Notes under the pieces: generated by a model
Seen by the model: only the letters and a program-made list of their open reading frames with translations
Told to the model about the DNA's origin: nothing
Database searches by the model: none
In this document: one piece after another, positions 1-7,869 of the stretch
How the letters are laid out: every line of letters begins with the position of its first letter
Position numbering within the stretch: position 1 is the first letter of the stretch
Origin: Pyxidicoccus parkwaysis
Lineage (GTDB): Bacteria > Myxococcota > Myxococcia > Myxococcales > Myxococcaceae
Reading direction: 5' to 3'
DNA: 64,000 bases
Assembly (NCBI RefSeq): GCF_017301735.1
Contig: NZ_CP071090.1
Coordinates: forward strand, 5,260,001-5,324,000
Made by a program: the position numbers and the translations under genes

Positions 1-22
1 TCCAGGCACGGGGGAGCGCGGC

Positions 23-616
23 ATGGTTGGCCCGAGGACGGCACCCATACGGACGGGTAGCACCAGCACATTCACGCTGAAGCAGAAGCGCCTGCACCTC
101 GTCCTGTTGGACCCACGAGAGGCGCCCTACGCCGGCCAGGAGTACGTACTAACCGTAGGGAGAACAGAACATCGTGGCCGCACCGCCGCGGACGGCTCGC
201 TCTCGCACGAAGTGCCGGGCCTGCCGTCGGGTGAGCTGGTGCTGACGCTGCCACCCTCCAAGGTGTCCGCCGTGCCCGAGGAGCCCGCGCCAGTGGCTCC
301 ACCTGGAGCGCCACCGCCCTACCCGCCTCCGGTCCGCGACGCGGACTTCGCGGACGGAACCCCGGCCCTCGCGTCCGAGCCGCTGACACTGTGCTGGACA
401 CTCCACCTCCAGCCGCTGCCGAGCTTCGACGCGGACGCGGTGCGCGCCGCGCAGGAGCGGCTGCACAACCTCGGTTTCTCCACGGACGGTGAGCGAGGCC
501 TTCTCGGCCCTCGCACCCGCGCCGCCGTGCGCGCCTTCCAACACAGCCTCGGACTGCCAGAAACAGGTCAGCTCGCGGACGTGCAGCAGGAGCTCATCCG
601 GCAACACGACGCCTGA
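23..616 (+). CDS. Peptidoglycan-binding domain protein
   Basis: A 197-residue protein whose last 65 or so residues form a PG_binding_1 fold: a helical AAQERLHNLGF segment, then GLLGPRTRAAVRAFQ, the signature of this module. The N-terminal 80 residues look like a small beta domain, followed by a proline-rich linker at about 83-105. No signal peptide is visible. The ATG at 23 has a strong GGGGGAG ribosome site 6 nt upstream. It lies 9 nt before a metallopeptidase gene and probably belongs to the same operon. Proteins of this layout often accompany VgrG or other contractile-injection effectors in myxobacteria and other proteobacteria, but no spike gene is inside the window, so that role is inference from known neighbourhoods. 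Confidence 0.75.
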   Translation: MVGPRTAPIRTGSTSTFTLKQKRLHLVLLDPREAPYAGQEYVLTVGRTEHRGRTAADGSLSHEVPGLPSGELVLTLPPSKVSAVPEEPAPVAPPGAPPPYPPPVRDADFADGTPALASEPLTLCWTLHLQPLPSFDADAVRAAQERLHNLGFSTDGERGLLGPRTRAAVRAFQHSLGLPETGQLADVQQELIRQHDA

Positions 617-625
617 CGCACGCCC

Positions 626-2725
626 ATGCCCCACATTTCGTTTACGGCCTGTGTCGCCCTCACCCCCGCGGGAGGGCGCAACCGGAACCGCCTGCGCCCC
701 GCCAGCTTCGGCGTGGCGGACTTGCGGCTCACCACCCCCGGCGGCATGTCGTCCCGCTGCCACCTGCCTCCGCCCTTTCGCGCTCCAGGAGGCGGCGAGG
801 ACGGCTTCTACTTCGCGCCCGAGGTGGAGCCGGTGGAGCTCGTGTACCGGCTCGGCAATGACGCGGGCCTGGCGCGCTCCGGGAAGCTGGAACTCTTCAC
901 GCGCTACCGGAAGGCGCCCCTGTGGTCTCGCGAGCTGTCCGCCGAGGAGGTCGCCGAGGGCGAGCACCGCGTGCGCTGGGACGGACGCGTGTCGAAATGC
1001 GACGCGTTCCCGGACGGCGTCGTCACCGTGGAGCATTCGCCCTACAAGCTGAAGCTCACGCTGGAAGGCAGCGGCTGGGGGGAGTGCCCGGTGGCGTGGA
1101 CGTACTTCCACGTGCTGGTGGACGGGCTGGAGCTGGAGTTGGGGGACGCGCGCGCGCTGGCGCAGAAGAAGGACCGCGAGGTGACGGAGGCGTTGAAGAA
1201 GCTGCCCGCGCCCGGGGAGAAGGCCGAGGTGCGGCTCGTAAGCAACGTCTTCAAGACGGTCACCAGCGAGATGGGAAACGACACTGACTTTCGTCAGTAC
1301 CGGGCCACCTGGGGCAACGGGCCAGGCATCCCCATCTTCGCGCGCGCCTGGGTGAAGGACTCGGCGGGACGGCGTGTGGATGCACCAAAGGCCCTGGGCC
1401 GCGTGCGATTCCTCTGGGACTGGGAGGACGTCACTGAAGACCTCTCGGTCCACACTCCTCACGCGCGAGCCTTCCTGGAGCAAGCACTCAACCGCCAGTG
1501 CTCGGCTTCGCGCCCCACGGGGGACAACGCGCACCGTGACGTCGGTGGAAAACGTGGCCTGCCCTCCTCCGCCGTGTTTCCGAAGCAGACGGGGTACGCA
1601 CCGCAGGGAACACCGCGCGACAGCGTCTTTCCCTTTCGTGTCGTTCCCTGCAACCAGCGCAAGTGGGCGGCCTTCAGCGAGGCGTGGACCTCCGGTGCCT
1701 ATGCGGGACGGACGGGCGTGCTGTTCCAGCCCTCACGCATCGCGGGGGACGCGTGGCGCGTGACGGTGCAGCTCGCGTACGAGCGGCGAAAGGACGGCGC
1801 CGTGGCGCTGGACATCGAGGACGCGGCGCCGCTGCCAGCGGCGGTGCGCGCCACCACTGGCGTCTTCGAGACTTGGCGTGAGGTCCACATCTCCCGAGCC
1901 ATTCGCAAGCACGCGGGCATCGCCGGCTTCTCGCTCGCGGGCGTGCAGGCGCACTTCGAGTGCGCCTTCCTGCGGCTGGTGGACCGAAGCGGTGGAGTCA
2001 CGGACATCCCGGCGGCGGAGTACAACGCACGCATCGCGGCGGCGGTGAAGAAGCATGACTCATGGCTGGTTCGTGCCGCCGTCGACCCGGCGGTGGACCA
2101 GCACGCCGAGGGAGACCATGCGATCACCTTCCGCACGTACGAGGAGTTCCTGACTGAAGTGAAGCGACTGAAGCGCTGTGACGACGCCGCGCTTCCCCAG
2201 TTGCTCGAAGCCACGAGTGAACGGCCCGCCCTTGTCCTCGAGACTGCCTACAACCTTCAGTGCAAGGACTGGGCAAAAGAGCTGCTCGTCAAGGCTTTCG
2301 ATGAAGGGCCTCGCGGCGTGCCGGGCATCCTGCTCCTCCAGTTCTCCGGCCTCTACAACCTGGAACGACTGCCAGGTGGCCTCTCGGTCAACGGCTTCTC
2401 CAAGGAGTTCCCTTCACGCGACCGGACCCGCTGTGCCGTCTTCCAATGCGGCGCGGCCAACAATTACGCCGGCAACGCCAACTCCCTGGAGCAGACCATC
2501 GCCCATGAACTGGGTCACCAGCTCTTCCTTCCCCATGCGCCCTTTCCAGTGCAACGCGTTCCCATCGGCGCGCGTGCGGCCTTGCATGACCGAAACGGAA
2601 GCGACTGCCTGATGGGCTACGACTACTCCACGGAGCGGCGGCTGTGTGGTCTGTGCATCCTGCGGCTCCGGGGCTGGAACTCGACACTGCTGAACAGCGA
2701 CGGAAGCCGGAACGCCCATCCATGA
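626..2725 (+). CDS. Metzincin-like zinc metallopeptidase, putative exported effector
   Basis: A 699-residue protein with an extended zinc-binding motif HELGHQLFLPH (H627, E628, H631, H637) about 70 residues from the C terminus, followed by CLMGYDYS, which fits the Met-turn of metzincin peptidases. The long N-terminal part is rich in beta-type sequence and matches nothing I recognise. No signal peptide or membrane segment is visible, so export by a secretion machine or by lysis would be needed if it acts outside. It starts 9 nt after the peptidoglycan-binding gene and its stop overlaps the next start (ATGA), so the three genes are probably co-translated. Domain order (cell-wall binder, protease, exported partner) suggests an antagonistic effector cassette; this is inference. 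Confidence 0.65.
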   Translation: MPHISFTACVALTPAGGRNRNRLRPASFGVADLRLTTPGGMSSRCHLPPPFRAPGGGEDGFYFAPEVEPVELVYRLGNDAGLARSGKLELFTRYRKAPLWSRELSAEEVAEGEHRVRWDGRVSKCDAFPDGVVTVEHSPYKLKLTLEGSGWGECPVAWTYFHVLVDGLELELGDARALAQKKDREVTEALKKLPAPGEKAEVRLVSNVFKTVTSEMGNDTDFRQYRATWGNGPGIPIFARAWVKDSAGRRVDAPKALGRVRFLWDWEDVTEDLSVHTPHARAFLEQALNRQCSASRPTGDNAHRDVGGKRGLPSSAVFPKQTGYAPQGTPRDSVFPFRVVPCNQRKWAAFSEAWTSGAYAGRTGVLFQPSRIAGDAWRVTVQLAYERRKDGAVALDIEDAAPLPAAVRATTGVFETWREVHISRAIRKHAGIAGFSLAGVQAHFECAFLRLVDRSGGVTDIPAAEYNARIAAAVKKHDSWLVRAAVDPAVDQHAEGDHAITFRTYEEFLTEVKRLKRCDDAALPQLLEATSERPALVLETAYNLQCKDWAKELLVKAFDEGPRGVPGILLLQFSGLYNLERLPGGLSVNGFSKEFPSRDRTRCAVFQCGAANNYAGNANSLEQTIAHELGHQLFLPHAPFPVQRVPIGARAALHDRNGSDCLMGYDYSTERRLCGLCILRLRGWNSTLLNSDGSRNAHP

Positions 2726-4320
2726 GCGCGCTCGTCCTTTCGTGTCCAGCGCTACTGCTGGTCCTTTCGCTTGCGGGCGACGCGGGCACTCGCCCCGTCC
2801 CGCCTGTATCCCGCCCATCCCACGCCACCGGAGGTCCGTCCTTGAGCATCCAGTTCCGGTTATCCAAGGAGCGCTTCACCGCGGCGGAAGTACGGACGGC
2901 ACGCGTCACCATCCGCAACGAGGGCAACGAGCCTCTCGAGATGAGGGACCCCTACCGCGAGGCGGACCAGTCGCTGACCTACACGCTGACCGGGCCGGAG
3001 TACCCTGACGGCCGTAGCATCACCTGGCGCTCGTTCGTCCTGCAAAACCCCGCCTACATCCTCGCAATGGACGAGACACCTCGAATCCAGCTGGGCGCAG
3101 GACAGGCCATCGAGTTCGTCGTGGACCTGAGCGAGTGGTTCCCCACCACCCGTCCCGGCCGCTACCGCCTGAGTGCCCGGCTGAATCAGCAGAACGTCAG
3201 CGCGACGGCCACGCCGGTCGAGTTCGAACTCGTGCCGTCATCCGCGGGCCCTGCTTCACTGGGCTTCACCGTGGGCGCCTCCTTTGGTTCAGGCACCCTG
3301 GCGGCGTGGCTCCAGGAGGCCAATGGACAGCCGTTGCTGTTGGTCAGCTACTACGACGACAAGAATGCGGAAGACATCAATGCCGGCATCACCATGCGGG
3401 CGGCGACAGTGCTCGGGCCTATCGAGCCCGGTGCCACGGAGGTGCTGCAACCCTGGTCGAACGACATCCAGGGAGACTTGTCGGCGAACTGGATTCTCTG
3501 GCGCCAGGGCACCTCGCTCCTGGCGGTGGCCGGACCGGCGACCACGACCAATCCATTCCGCTTCGACCTCGGCGAAACACCCGAGCGCATCGTGCGGCCG
3601 CCCCTGGATACCGCCAACGGAGAGCTCCTCGTCCCCGTGCTGGGCGCTGGCGGGAGGACGCTTCGGCTCATCCGCTTCCAGACCTCCTACGACGCCACGG
3701 AAGTCACCCCGGGACGCGAGGTGGGCCGCGTCATCCTGCCCGGAGTCCCCGTCGCCTCGCGCGCAACCCTCCAGCCCGCCTCCGTCGGCAATGGTGTCAG
3801 CGTATTCCTGGTGGAGGAGTCCATGGGAGGGCTGGACCTCCACCACGTTCGCACCACCAGCACCGGGCGTTTGACTCGCGTGGCCAGCACCCTGGTCCGT
3901 GGCGTGCGCCCCCTACCCCAGTCCGAGCCCGGGCTGTGGATTGATTCGGCGGGACGGCTCCATGCGGCGCTGATAGCGGCGTCTCCGAAGAATCCTCAGC
4001 GGGCCCTTCTCGTAGAGGCGCGATACCGCGCGGATGGGCGGCTGGAGGCCCCCCCACGGGTGACACCACTCGACCCGCTCCCCGCAGCCCCGCGCGCCGC
4101 GGTGGCGCGCTATCGCATCGACGCTCATTATGGTGGGGAGCTTTCGTGGGCCATCCTCCTGGAGGACGGCCGCGTCCTTCACAGACAATCCGCCTCGTTT
4201 CACGGCCTCATGAAGCCAAAGAACCCCGTCGCCCTACCGCTCGAGCTGTTCCAGAGCCGGAGTGTGTACCTGCTATGCGCCGACCCCATCCTGGGCCCTA
4301 CCTTCGAAGAGCTGCTGTGA
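2722..4320 (+). CDS. Exported beta-rich protein, possible partner of the metallopeptidase
   Basis: The start is taken at the ATG that overlaps the previous stop (ATGA), giving 532 residues. The N terminus is a good signal peptide (a hydrophobic LVLSCPALLLVLSLAG stretch ending near residue 20). Residues of about 40-160 resemble an immunoglobulin-like/BsuPI-type domain with the pattern of agents that bind other proteins. The remainder is repeated short beta segments that could form a propeller. No catalytic motif is visible. As the last gene of a tight trio with a peptidoglycan binder and a zinc protease, a periplasmic immunity protein or chaperone is a reasonable guess; a stand-alone secreted protein is equally possible. 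Confidence 0.55.
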   Translation: MSALVLSCPALLLVLSLAGDAGTRPVPPVSRPSHATGGPSLSIQFRLSKERFTAAEVRTARVTIRNEGNEPLEMRDPYREADQSLTYTLTGPEYPDGRSITWRSFVLQNPAYILAMDETPRIQLGAGQAIEFVVDLSEWFPTTRPGRYRLSARLNQQNVSATATPVEFELVPSSAGPASLGFTVGASFGSGTLAAWLQEANGQPLLLVSYYDDKNAEDINAGITMRAATVLGPIEPGATEVLQPWSNDIQGDLSANWILWRQGTSLLAVAGPATTTNPFRFDLGETPERIVRPPLDTANGELLVPVLGAGGRTLRLIRFQTSYDATEVTPGREVGRVILPGVPVASRATLQPASVGNGVSVFLVEESMGGLDLHHVRTTSTGRLTRVASTLVRGVRPLPQSEPGLWIDSAGRLHAALIAASPKNPQRALLVEARYRADGRLEAPPRVTPLDPLPAAPRAAVARYRIDAHYGGELSWAILLEDGRVLHRQSASFHGLMKPKNPVALPLELFQSRSVYLLCADPILGPTFEELL

Positions 4321-4539
4321 GGGCGCAGCCGGGGTTGCCACGACGCCCCTGACGCACGGTCTGCATGCCCTGGAGCGGCTGCCCGCCCGGCCGTCCGTGC
4401 CACGCGCGAGCATGGCAACCCGGCCGGCGCGCCCGAGGGCCTTTCGGGGTACGAGCGGCGGGACGGGCGCCCGGCGCGTAGGTTTCGCTGTCCAAGATGG
4501 GCCCGGTAGCGCTACGTAGGGACGGTTCAAGGGAGTCCG

Positions 4540-5043
4540 ATGAACGCCGCCCTCCTGTCGCTGACCCTCGCCTTCAGCCTCCTCACCGGCCAGTACGCGC
4601 CCCAGCAGGGCGGAAGCCAGCCCCTCGAGCCGAAACTGGAGGCTCGCGTCCAGCAGCTCGGCAAGCAGCTCCGCTGCGCTGTGTGCCAGGGCGTGTCCAT
4701 CGCCGACAGCCCCGCCTCCATGGCGCGCGCCCAGCTCGACACCGTGCGCGAGCTCGTCGCCGAGGGAAAGACGGACCAGGAGGTCGTGGACTACTTCGTC
4801 GCCCGCTACGGCGAGTGGGTGCTCCTGGAGCCCACCGCCGAGGGCTTCAACTGGTTCGTCTGGCTGGGCCCGGTGGCGCTCGTCGCCCTGGGCGCCGTCG
4901 TCATCTGGCGACAGCTCCAGCGCGGCCCCGCCGAGCCACAGCCCGCGCAGCAGACCGCCGCCCCGGCGGCGCCGACGGAGACTCCGTCGAAGGAAGAAGA
5001 AGACCCGTACCTCCAGGCCGTGCGCCGGGAGCTGGAGCGCTAA
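4540..5043 (+). CDS. ccmH: Cytochrome c maturation protein CcmH (CcmH/CycL/NrfF family)
   Basis: A 167-residue protein with an N-terminal signal sequence, the LRCAVCQ motif (C46, C49) typical of CcmH, the following helical bundle with the conserved region VVDYFVARYGEWVLL, and a single C-terminal membrane segment (about 105-125). CcmH is the membrane-anchored thiol-redox component that keeps apocytochrome c haem-binding cysteines reduced for haem ligation. The start has an AAGGGAG ribosome site. It lies 3 nt before the ccmI-like gene. The remaining ccm genes are not in the window. Confidence 0.9.
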   Translation: MNAALLSLTLAFSLLTGQYAPQQGGSQPLEPKLEARVQQLGKQLRCAVCQGVSIADSPASMARAQLDTVRELVAEGKTDQEVVDYFVARYGEWVLLEPTAEGFNWFVWLGPVALVALGAVVIWRQLQRGPAEPQPAQQTAAPAAPTETPSKEEEDPYLQAVRRELER

Positions 5044-5046
5044 GCC

Positions 5047-6015
5047 ATGCAGCCGCAGACCACCAACTGGTTGCCGGGAATCGTCGTGCTGGCGGTCGCC
5101 TTCGTGGCCGCCGCCGCCTGGCTCATCTACCAGCGCAGCCGGGGCGCGCTCGCGTCGAACGAGCCTCGTGACGGCGTGCTGGATGACCTGACCCAGCGCG
5201 CGCAGTCGCTCATCGACCAACTCCGCGCGCTGGAGGCGGAGAAGCACAACCTCGGCGCCGAGCAGTACGCGGCGGAGAAGTCCCGCCTGGAGCGCGAGGC
5301 CGCCAATGCGCTGCGCGCGAAGGACGAGCACCTGAAGCGCAAGGCCTCCGGAGAGGGTGCGCGAGCGCGGCCCACGGCGCCGGCGGCCACGGGCTGGGCG
5401 GCTCGCAATCCGCAGCTCATGGGCGCCCTGTGGGGCGCGGGCATCGTCCTGTTCTTCGGCGGGCTGGGCTACCTGCTCGTCTCCGAGCAGCAGCCGCGCA
5501 CCGACGGCCGCGAGGCCACGGGCCGGATGCCGGGCGGCGCGCAGGCACAGCAGCAGCAGGGCGAGGGCATGGGCGCGGAGGCCGAAGGGCCGGACATGCA
5601 GGAGGCCCGCGCGCGCTTGCAGGCCAACGCCGGAGACGTCGAGGCCGCGGCGCTGCTGAGCCACGAGCTCATCCGCCGGCAGGACTTCGATGAGGCGGCG
5701 AAGGTGACGGCGAAGGGCCTGGCCGCGGACCCGTTCCACGTCGAGCTGCGCGTGCACCGCGGCGTGCTGCGCGCGACGAAGGGAGATTTGACGGGCGCGG
5801 AGGCGGAGCTGACGGAGCTGGTGGACACGTGGCCGGACTCGCAGGAGGCGCTCATCTTCCTGGGCAGCCTCGCGCTGCGGCGCGGCGACAAGGCGAAGGC
5901 GCTGGAGCACTTCGAGCGCTTCTCCGTCGAGGTGCCGCGCAACATGCAGCCGCCGCAGCTCGGGCCCGCGATTGCGCAGCTGCGCTCGGAGGTCATGAGC
6001 GGCGGCACGCCGTGA
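5047..6015 (+). CDS. ccmI: CcmI/CycH-like TPR cytochrome c biogenesis protein
   Basis: A 322-residue membrane protein: TM segment at about 8-28, a coiled-coil cytoplasmic stretch (about 45-100), a second TM segment at about 127-148, then a Gln-rich linker and TPR-like helical repeats (about 180-300). This two-TM plus periplasmic TPR layout is that of CcmI (CycH), which holds apocytochrome c for the haem lyase complex. Placement directly after ccmH supports it. Sequence conservation in CcmI is low, so the assignment rests on architecture and context. Confidence 0.75.
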   Translation: MQPQTTNWLPGIVVLAVAFVAAAAWLIYQRSRGALASNEPRDGVLDDLTQRAQSLIDQLRALEAEKHNLGAEQYAAEKSRLEREAANALRAKDEHLKRKASGEGARARPTAPAATGWAARNPQLMGALWGAGIVLFFGGLGYLLVSEQQPRTDGREATGRMPGGAQAQQQQGEGMGAEAEGPDMQEARARLQANAGDVEAAALLSHELIRRQDFDEAAKVTAKGLAADPFHVELRVHRGVLRATKGDLTGAEAELTELVDTWPDSQEALIFLGSLALRRGDKAKALEHFERFSVEVPRNMQPPQLGPAIAQLRSEVMSGGTP

Positions 6016-6035
6016 GGTGACGGGAGCGTCGGGCG

Positions 6036-6173
6036 GTGGCGAAGCGGAAGAAGCGCGGAGAGCCACCGCTCGAATACCCGGTCGAACATCAGCGCACCCT
6101 GAAGCTCTCGGTTCAGGGACAGGCTTCGGCTCGAGCAGGCGTGGCAACCCACGACCTGCCAGCGCATTGTTGA
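6036..6173 (+). CDS. Possible 45-residue ORF downstream of ccmI
   Basis: A GTG-started frame of 45 codons with a basic start (AKRKKRGEPP) and a C-terminal Cys. Third-position GC looks lower than in the neighbouring genes and the ribosome site is poor (CGGGAG well upstream). It could be a short real gene, the remnant of a longer one, or chance. It is listed because it fills most of the gap between ccmI and the next gene. Confidence 0.25.
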   Translation: MAKRKKRGEPPLEYPVEHQRTLKLSVQGQASARAGVATHDLPAHC

Positions 6174-6194
6174 GAACTCTTCAGCTCACGCGCG

Positions 6195-6284
6195 ACTGGC
6201 TCGCGACAGTCCCCGCGCCTTGCTGAGCGCTCCTTCGCTCACACAGCTCCACTGGCTCGCGACAGTCCCCGCGCCTTGCTGAGC
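6195..6284. repeat. 34-bp direct repeat, 56-bp period
   Basis: The same 34 bases (beginning ACTGGCTCGCGACAGTCCCC) occur at 6195-6228 and 6251-6284. The second copy lies in the last codons of the minus-strand gene ending at 6239, and the first copy lies just past its stop. This is a 56-bp partial tandem duplication. Because 56 is not a multiple of three, it changed the C terminus: the duplicated codons read RGLSRASGAV then stop in the present gene, and RGLSRASRA then stop in the downstream copy, which is probably the ancestral ending. Confidence 0.85.
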
Positions 6285-7693
6285 TGCAGGCAGGAGATGA
6301 CGGACGCGAGGAAGAGGATGCCCCCTTCCAGCAGGCCTCCCATGACCGCGAAGGCGACTCCGAGCAGGACGTCGAGCGCGAAGAAGCCCCAGCCAGCCGT
6401 GGTGCTCCGCGTGAGCGCGAGCACTCCGGCCACTCCGGCGAAGAAGACGGCGAAGCACGCGCCGCCGATGAGGGCCTCGGCTTCCTTGCCCACGGCGCCC
6501 ACAGAGCCGAGTACGCCCATGATGACCATGCCCACCGCGACGCCGCAGTGGACGAGCGCCATGTCCCGCATCAGCGTGCGCCGCAGACGCACCGGGTCCG
6601 TCACCTGCTCGCGAGCCTGACAGTCGGGACAGTGCGTCCGCTCGGATTCGAGGGACTCCGGCAAGCACCCATCACAGTAGAAGCTGCCGCAGCGCGGACA
6701 GGTGCGCGTCTCGTCCATCATCGGGTGCCGGGGACAACGCGGGCCAGTATCGGCGGGCTGCGCCGCATCCGCATGGCCCGCGCCGCCTACGCCTCCATCG
6801 AGCAGGGGCGACGCGCTGGTGTCGGCGGAACGCGCCGCATCCGCATGGCCCGCGACCGCCATGCTTCCGTCGGGTGACGATGACGCAGCGGCCTCCACCG
6901 CCACGGCGGCACCCGCGAGAGACGCGAGACAGCTCGGACAGAACTCCGCCTGCCGGGGCGCCACCGCTCCACAGGCACCGCACTGCACGCGGCGGACGTC
7001 TCCATCACGCAGCGTGGAAGAACTCTCTCTCCAGGGCGCCGCATCGAACGGCTGTCCCGGCTCCCAGACAGTGATGGCCTCGGAGCCTTCGGATGACGCC
7101 TCCGAGGCAACACCCTGCCCTGGAGTGACTTCAGCCACGAAGCCGTCGGGCAACGCGCGGGCCGCATGCTGCTTCGTACGAATCTCCTCCCGTACCGATG
7201 CGCTGGAAGCCCGCAGCAAGGCGGCCACCGGCAGACGCCCCATGGCGAGGGAGACCGCCGTACCCGCCGCCAGCAGGTCCGTGTTCACCACGGGCCGCGT
7301 CTCCTTCACCAGCTCGAGCGTGTCGAAGAGGCGCCACGGAGGACGCACGCGCACGGCCCCTTCGGGAACAGGCGCCACGGGCTGGAAGAGCAGCTCGCGC
7401 ACCTCGGCATCGAGGCTCAGCGGCAGCGTCCAGCGAAGCACCTGCCCGCGCTCCAACGAGGGAAGCCGCGCATGCAGCACCTCCCGACGCGTGGCGGCAT
7501 CCAGCACGCGCAGGCTCGCGCCCGGAGCCATGGGCGTGAAGGCCCCCTGCAACCAGATGCTCGCGGTGGCCCGGGTGCCCTCGGGCGCGCGGACCACCGG
7601 GTCCACGTGGAGCTGCACCGCGCCGAACTCACGCGGCTGGCGGCCCACCTGGTCGAGGATGTCCGGGAGGAGGCTTTCGTCCATGGACGGCAC
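6239..7693 (-). CDS. Zinc-ribbon multi-pass membrane protein of unknown function
   Basis: A 484-residue protein. The N-terminal 200 residues are a soluble region without a recognised fold. A zinc ribbon follows (CGACG...CPSC, about 235-255), then an Ala/Asp-rich linker carrying a near-duplicate AGHADAA motif. A second cysteine/histidine cluster (about 325-365, CPRH...CPRCGSFYCDGC...CPDC) resembles a B-box or double zinc finger. The C-terminal 100 residues hold four hydrophobic segments. The GTG start at 7693 has GAGG 5 nt upstream; an in-frame ATG lies three codons on. Such zinc-finger/membrane proteins are common in Myxococcus and are not functionally assigned. The 3' end was altered by a 56-bp duplication. 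Confidence 0.7.
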   Translation of the reverse strand: MPSMDESLLPDILDQVGRQPREFGAVQLHVDPVVRAPEGTRATASIWLQGAFTPMAPGASLRVLDAATRREVLHARLPSLERGQVLRWTLPLSLDAEVRELLFQPVAPVPEGAVRVRPPWRLFDTLELVKETRPVVNTDLLAAGTAVSLAMGRLPVAALLRASSASVREEIRTKQHAARALPDGFVAEVTPGQGVASEASSEGSEAITVWEPGQPFDAAPWRESSSTLRDGDVRRVQCGACGAVAPRQAEFCPSCLASLAGAAVAVEAAASSSPDGSMAVAGHADAARSADTSASPLLDGGVGGAGHADAAQPADTGPRCPRHPMMDETRTCPRCGSFYCDGCLPESLESERTHCPDCQAREQVTDPVRLRRTLMRDMALVHCGVAVGMVIMGVLGSVGAVGKEAEALIGGACFAVFFAGVAGVLALTRSTTAGWGFFALDVLLGVAFAVMGGLLEGGILFLASVISCLQLSKARGLSRASGAV

Positions 7694-7869
7694 GGAACCT
7701 CAAACACGCCCAGGAACACAACCGGGTCACCTCGGACAACGGAGCACCCACCATCCCTCGGCCTCTGAGTGACAGCCGACGCGCGCTCGAGGTGCCCCCA
7801 ACCACGCCCTTGCACTCTCTCTGATTTGTCTGGAAATTCCACACTTCCAACTTTCAAGAGAGAGCCCCC

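Noticed and set aside
4328..4422. Inverted CCGGGGTTGCCA / TGGCAACCCGG pair in the gap before ccmH
   Set aside because: The arms are imperfect and about 70 nt apart with no T-tract; a terminator or operator is not supported.
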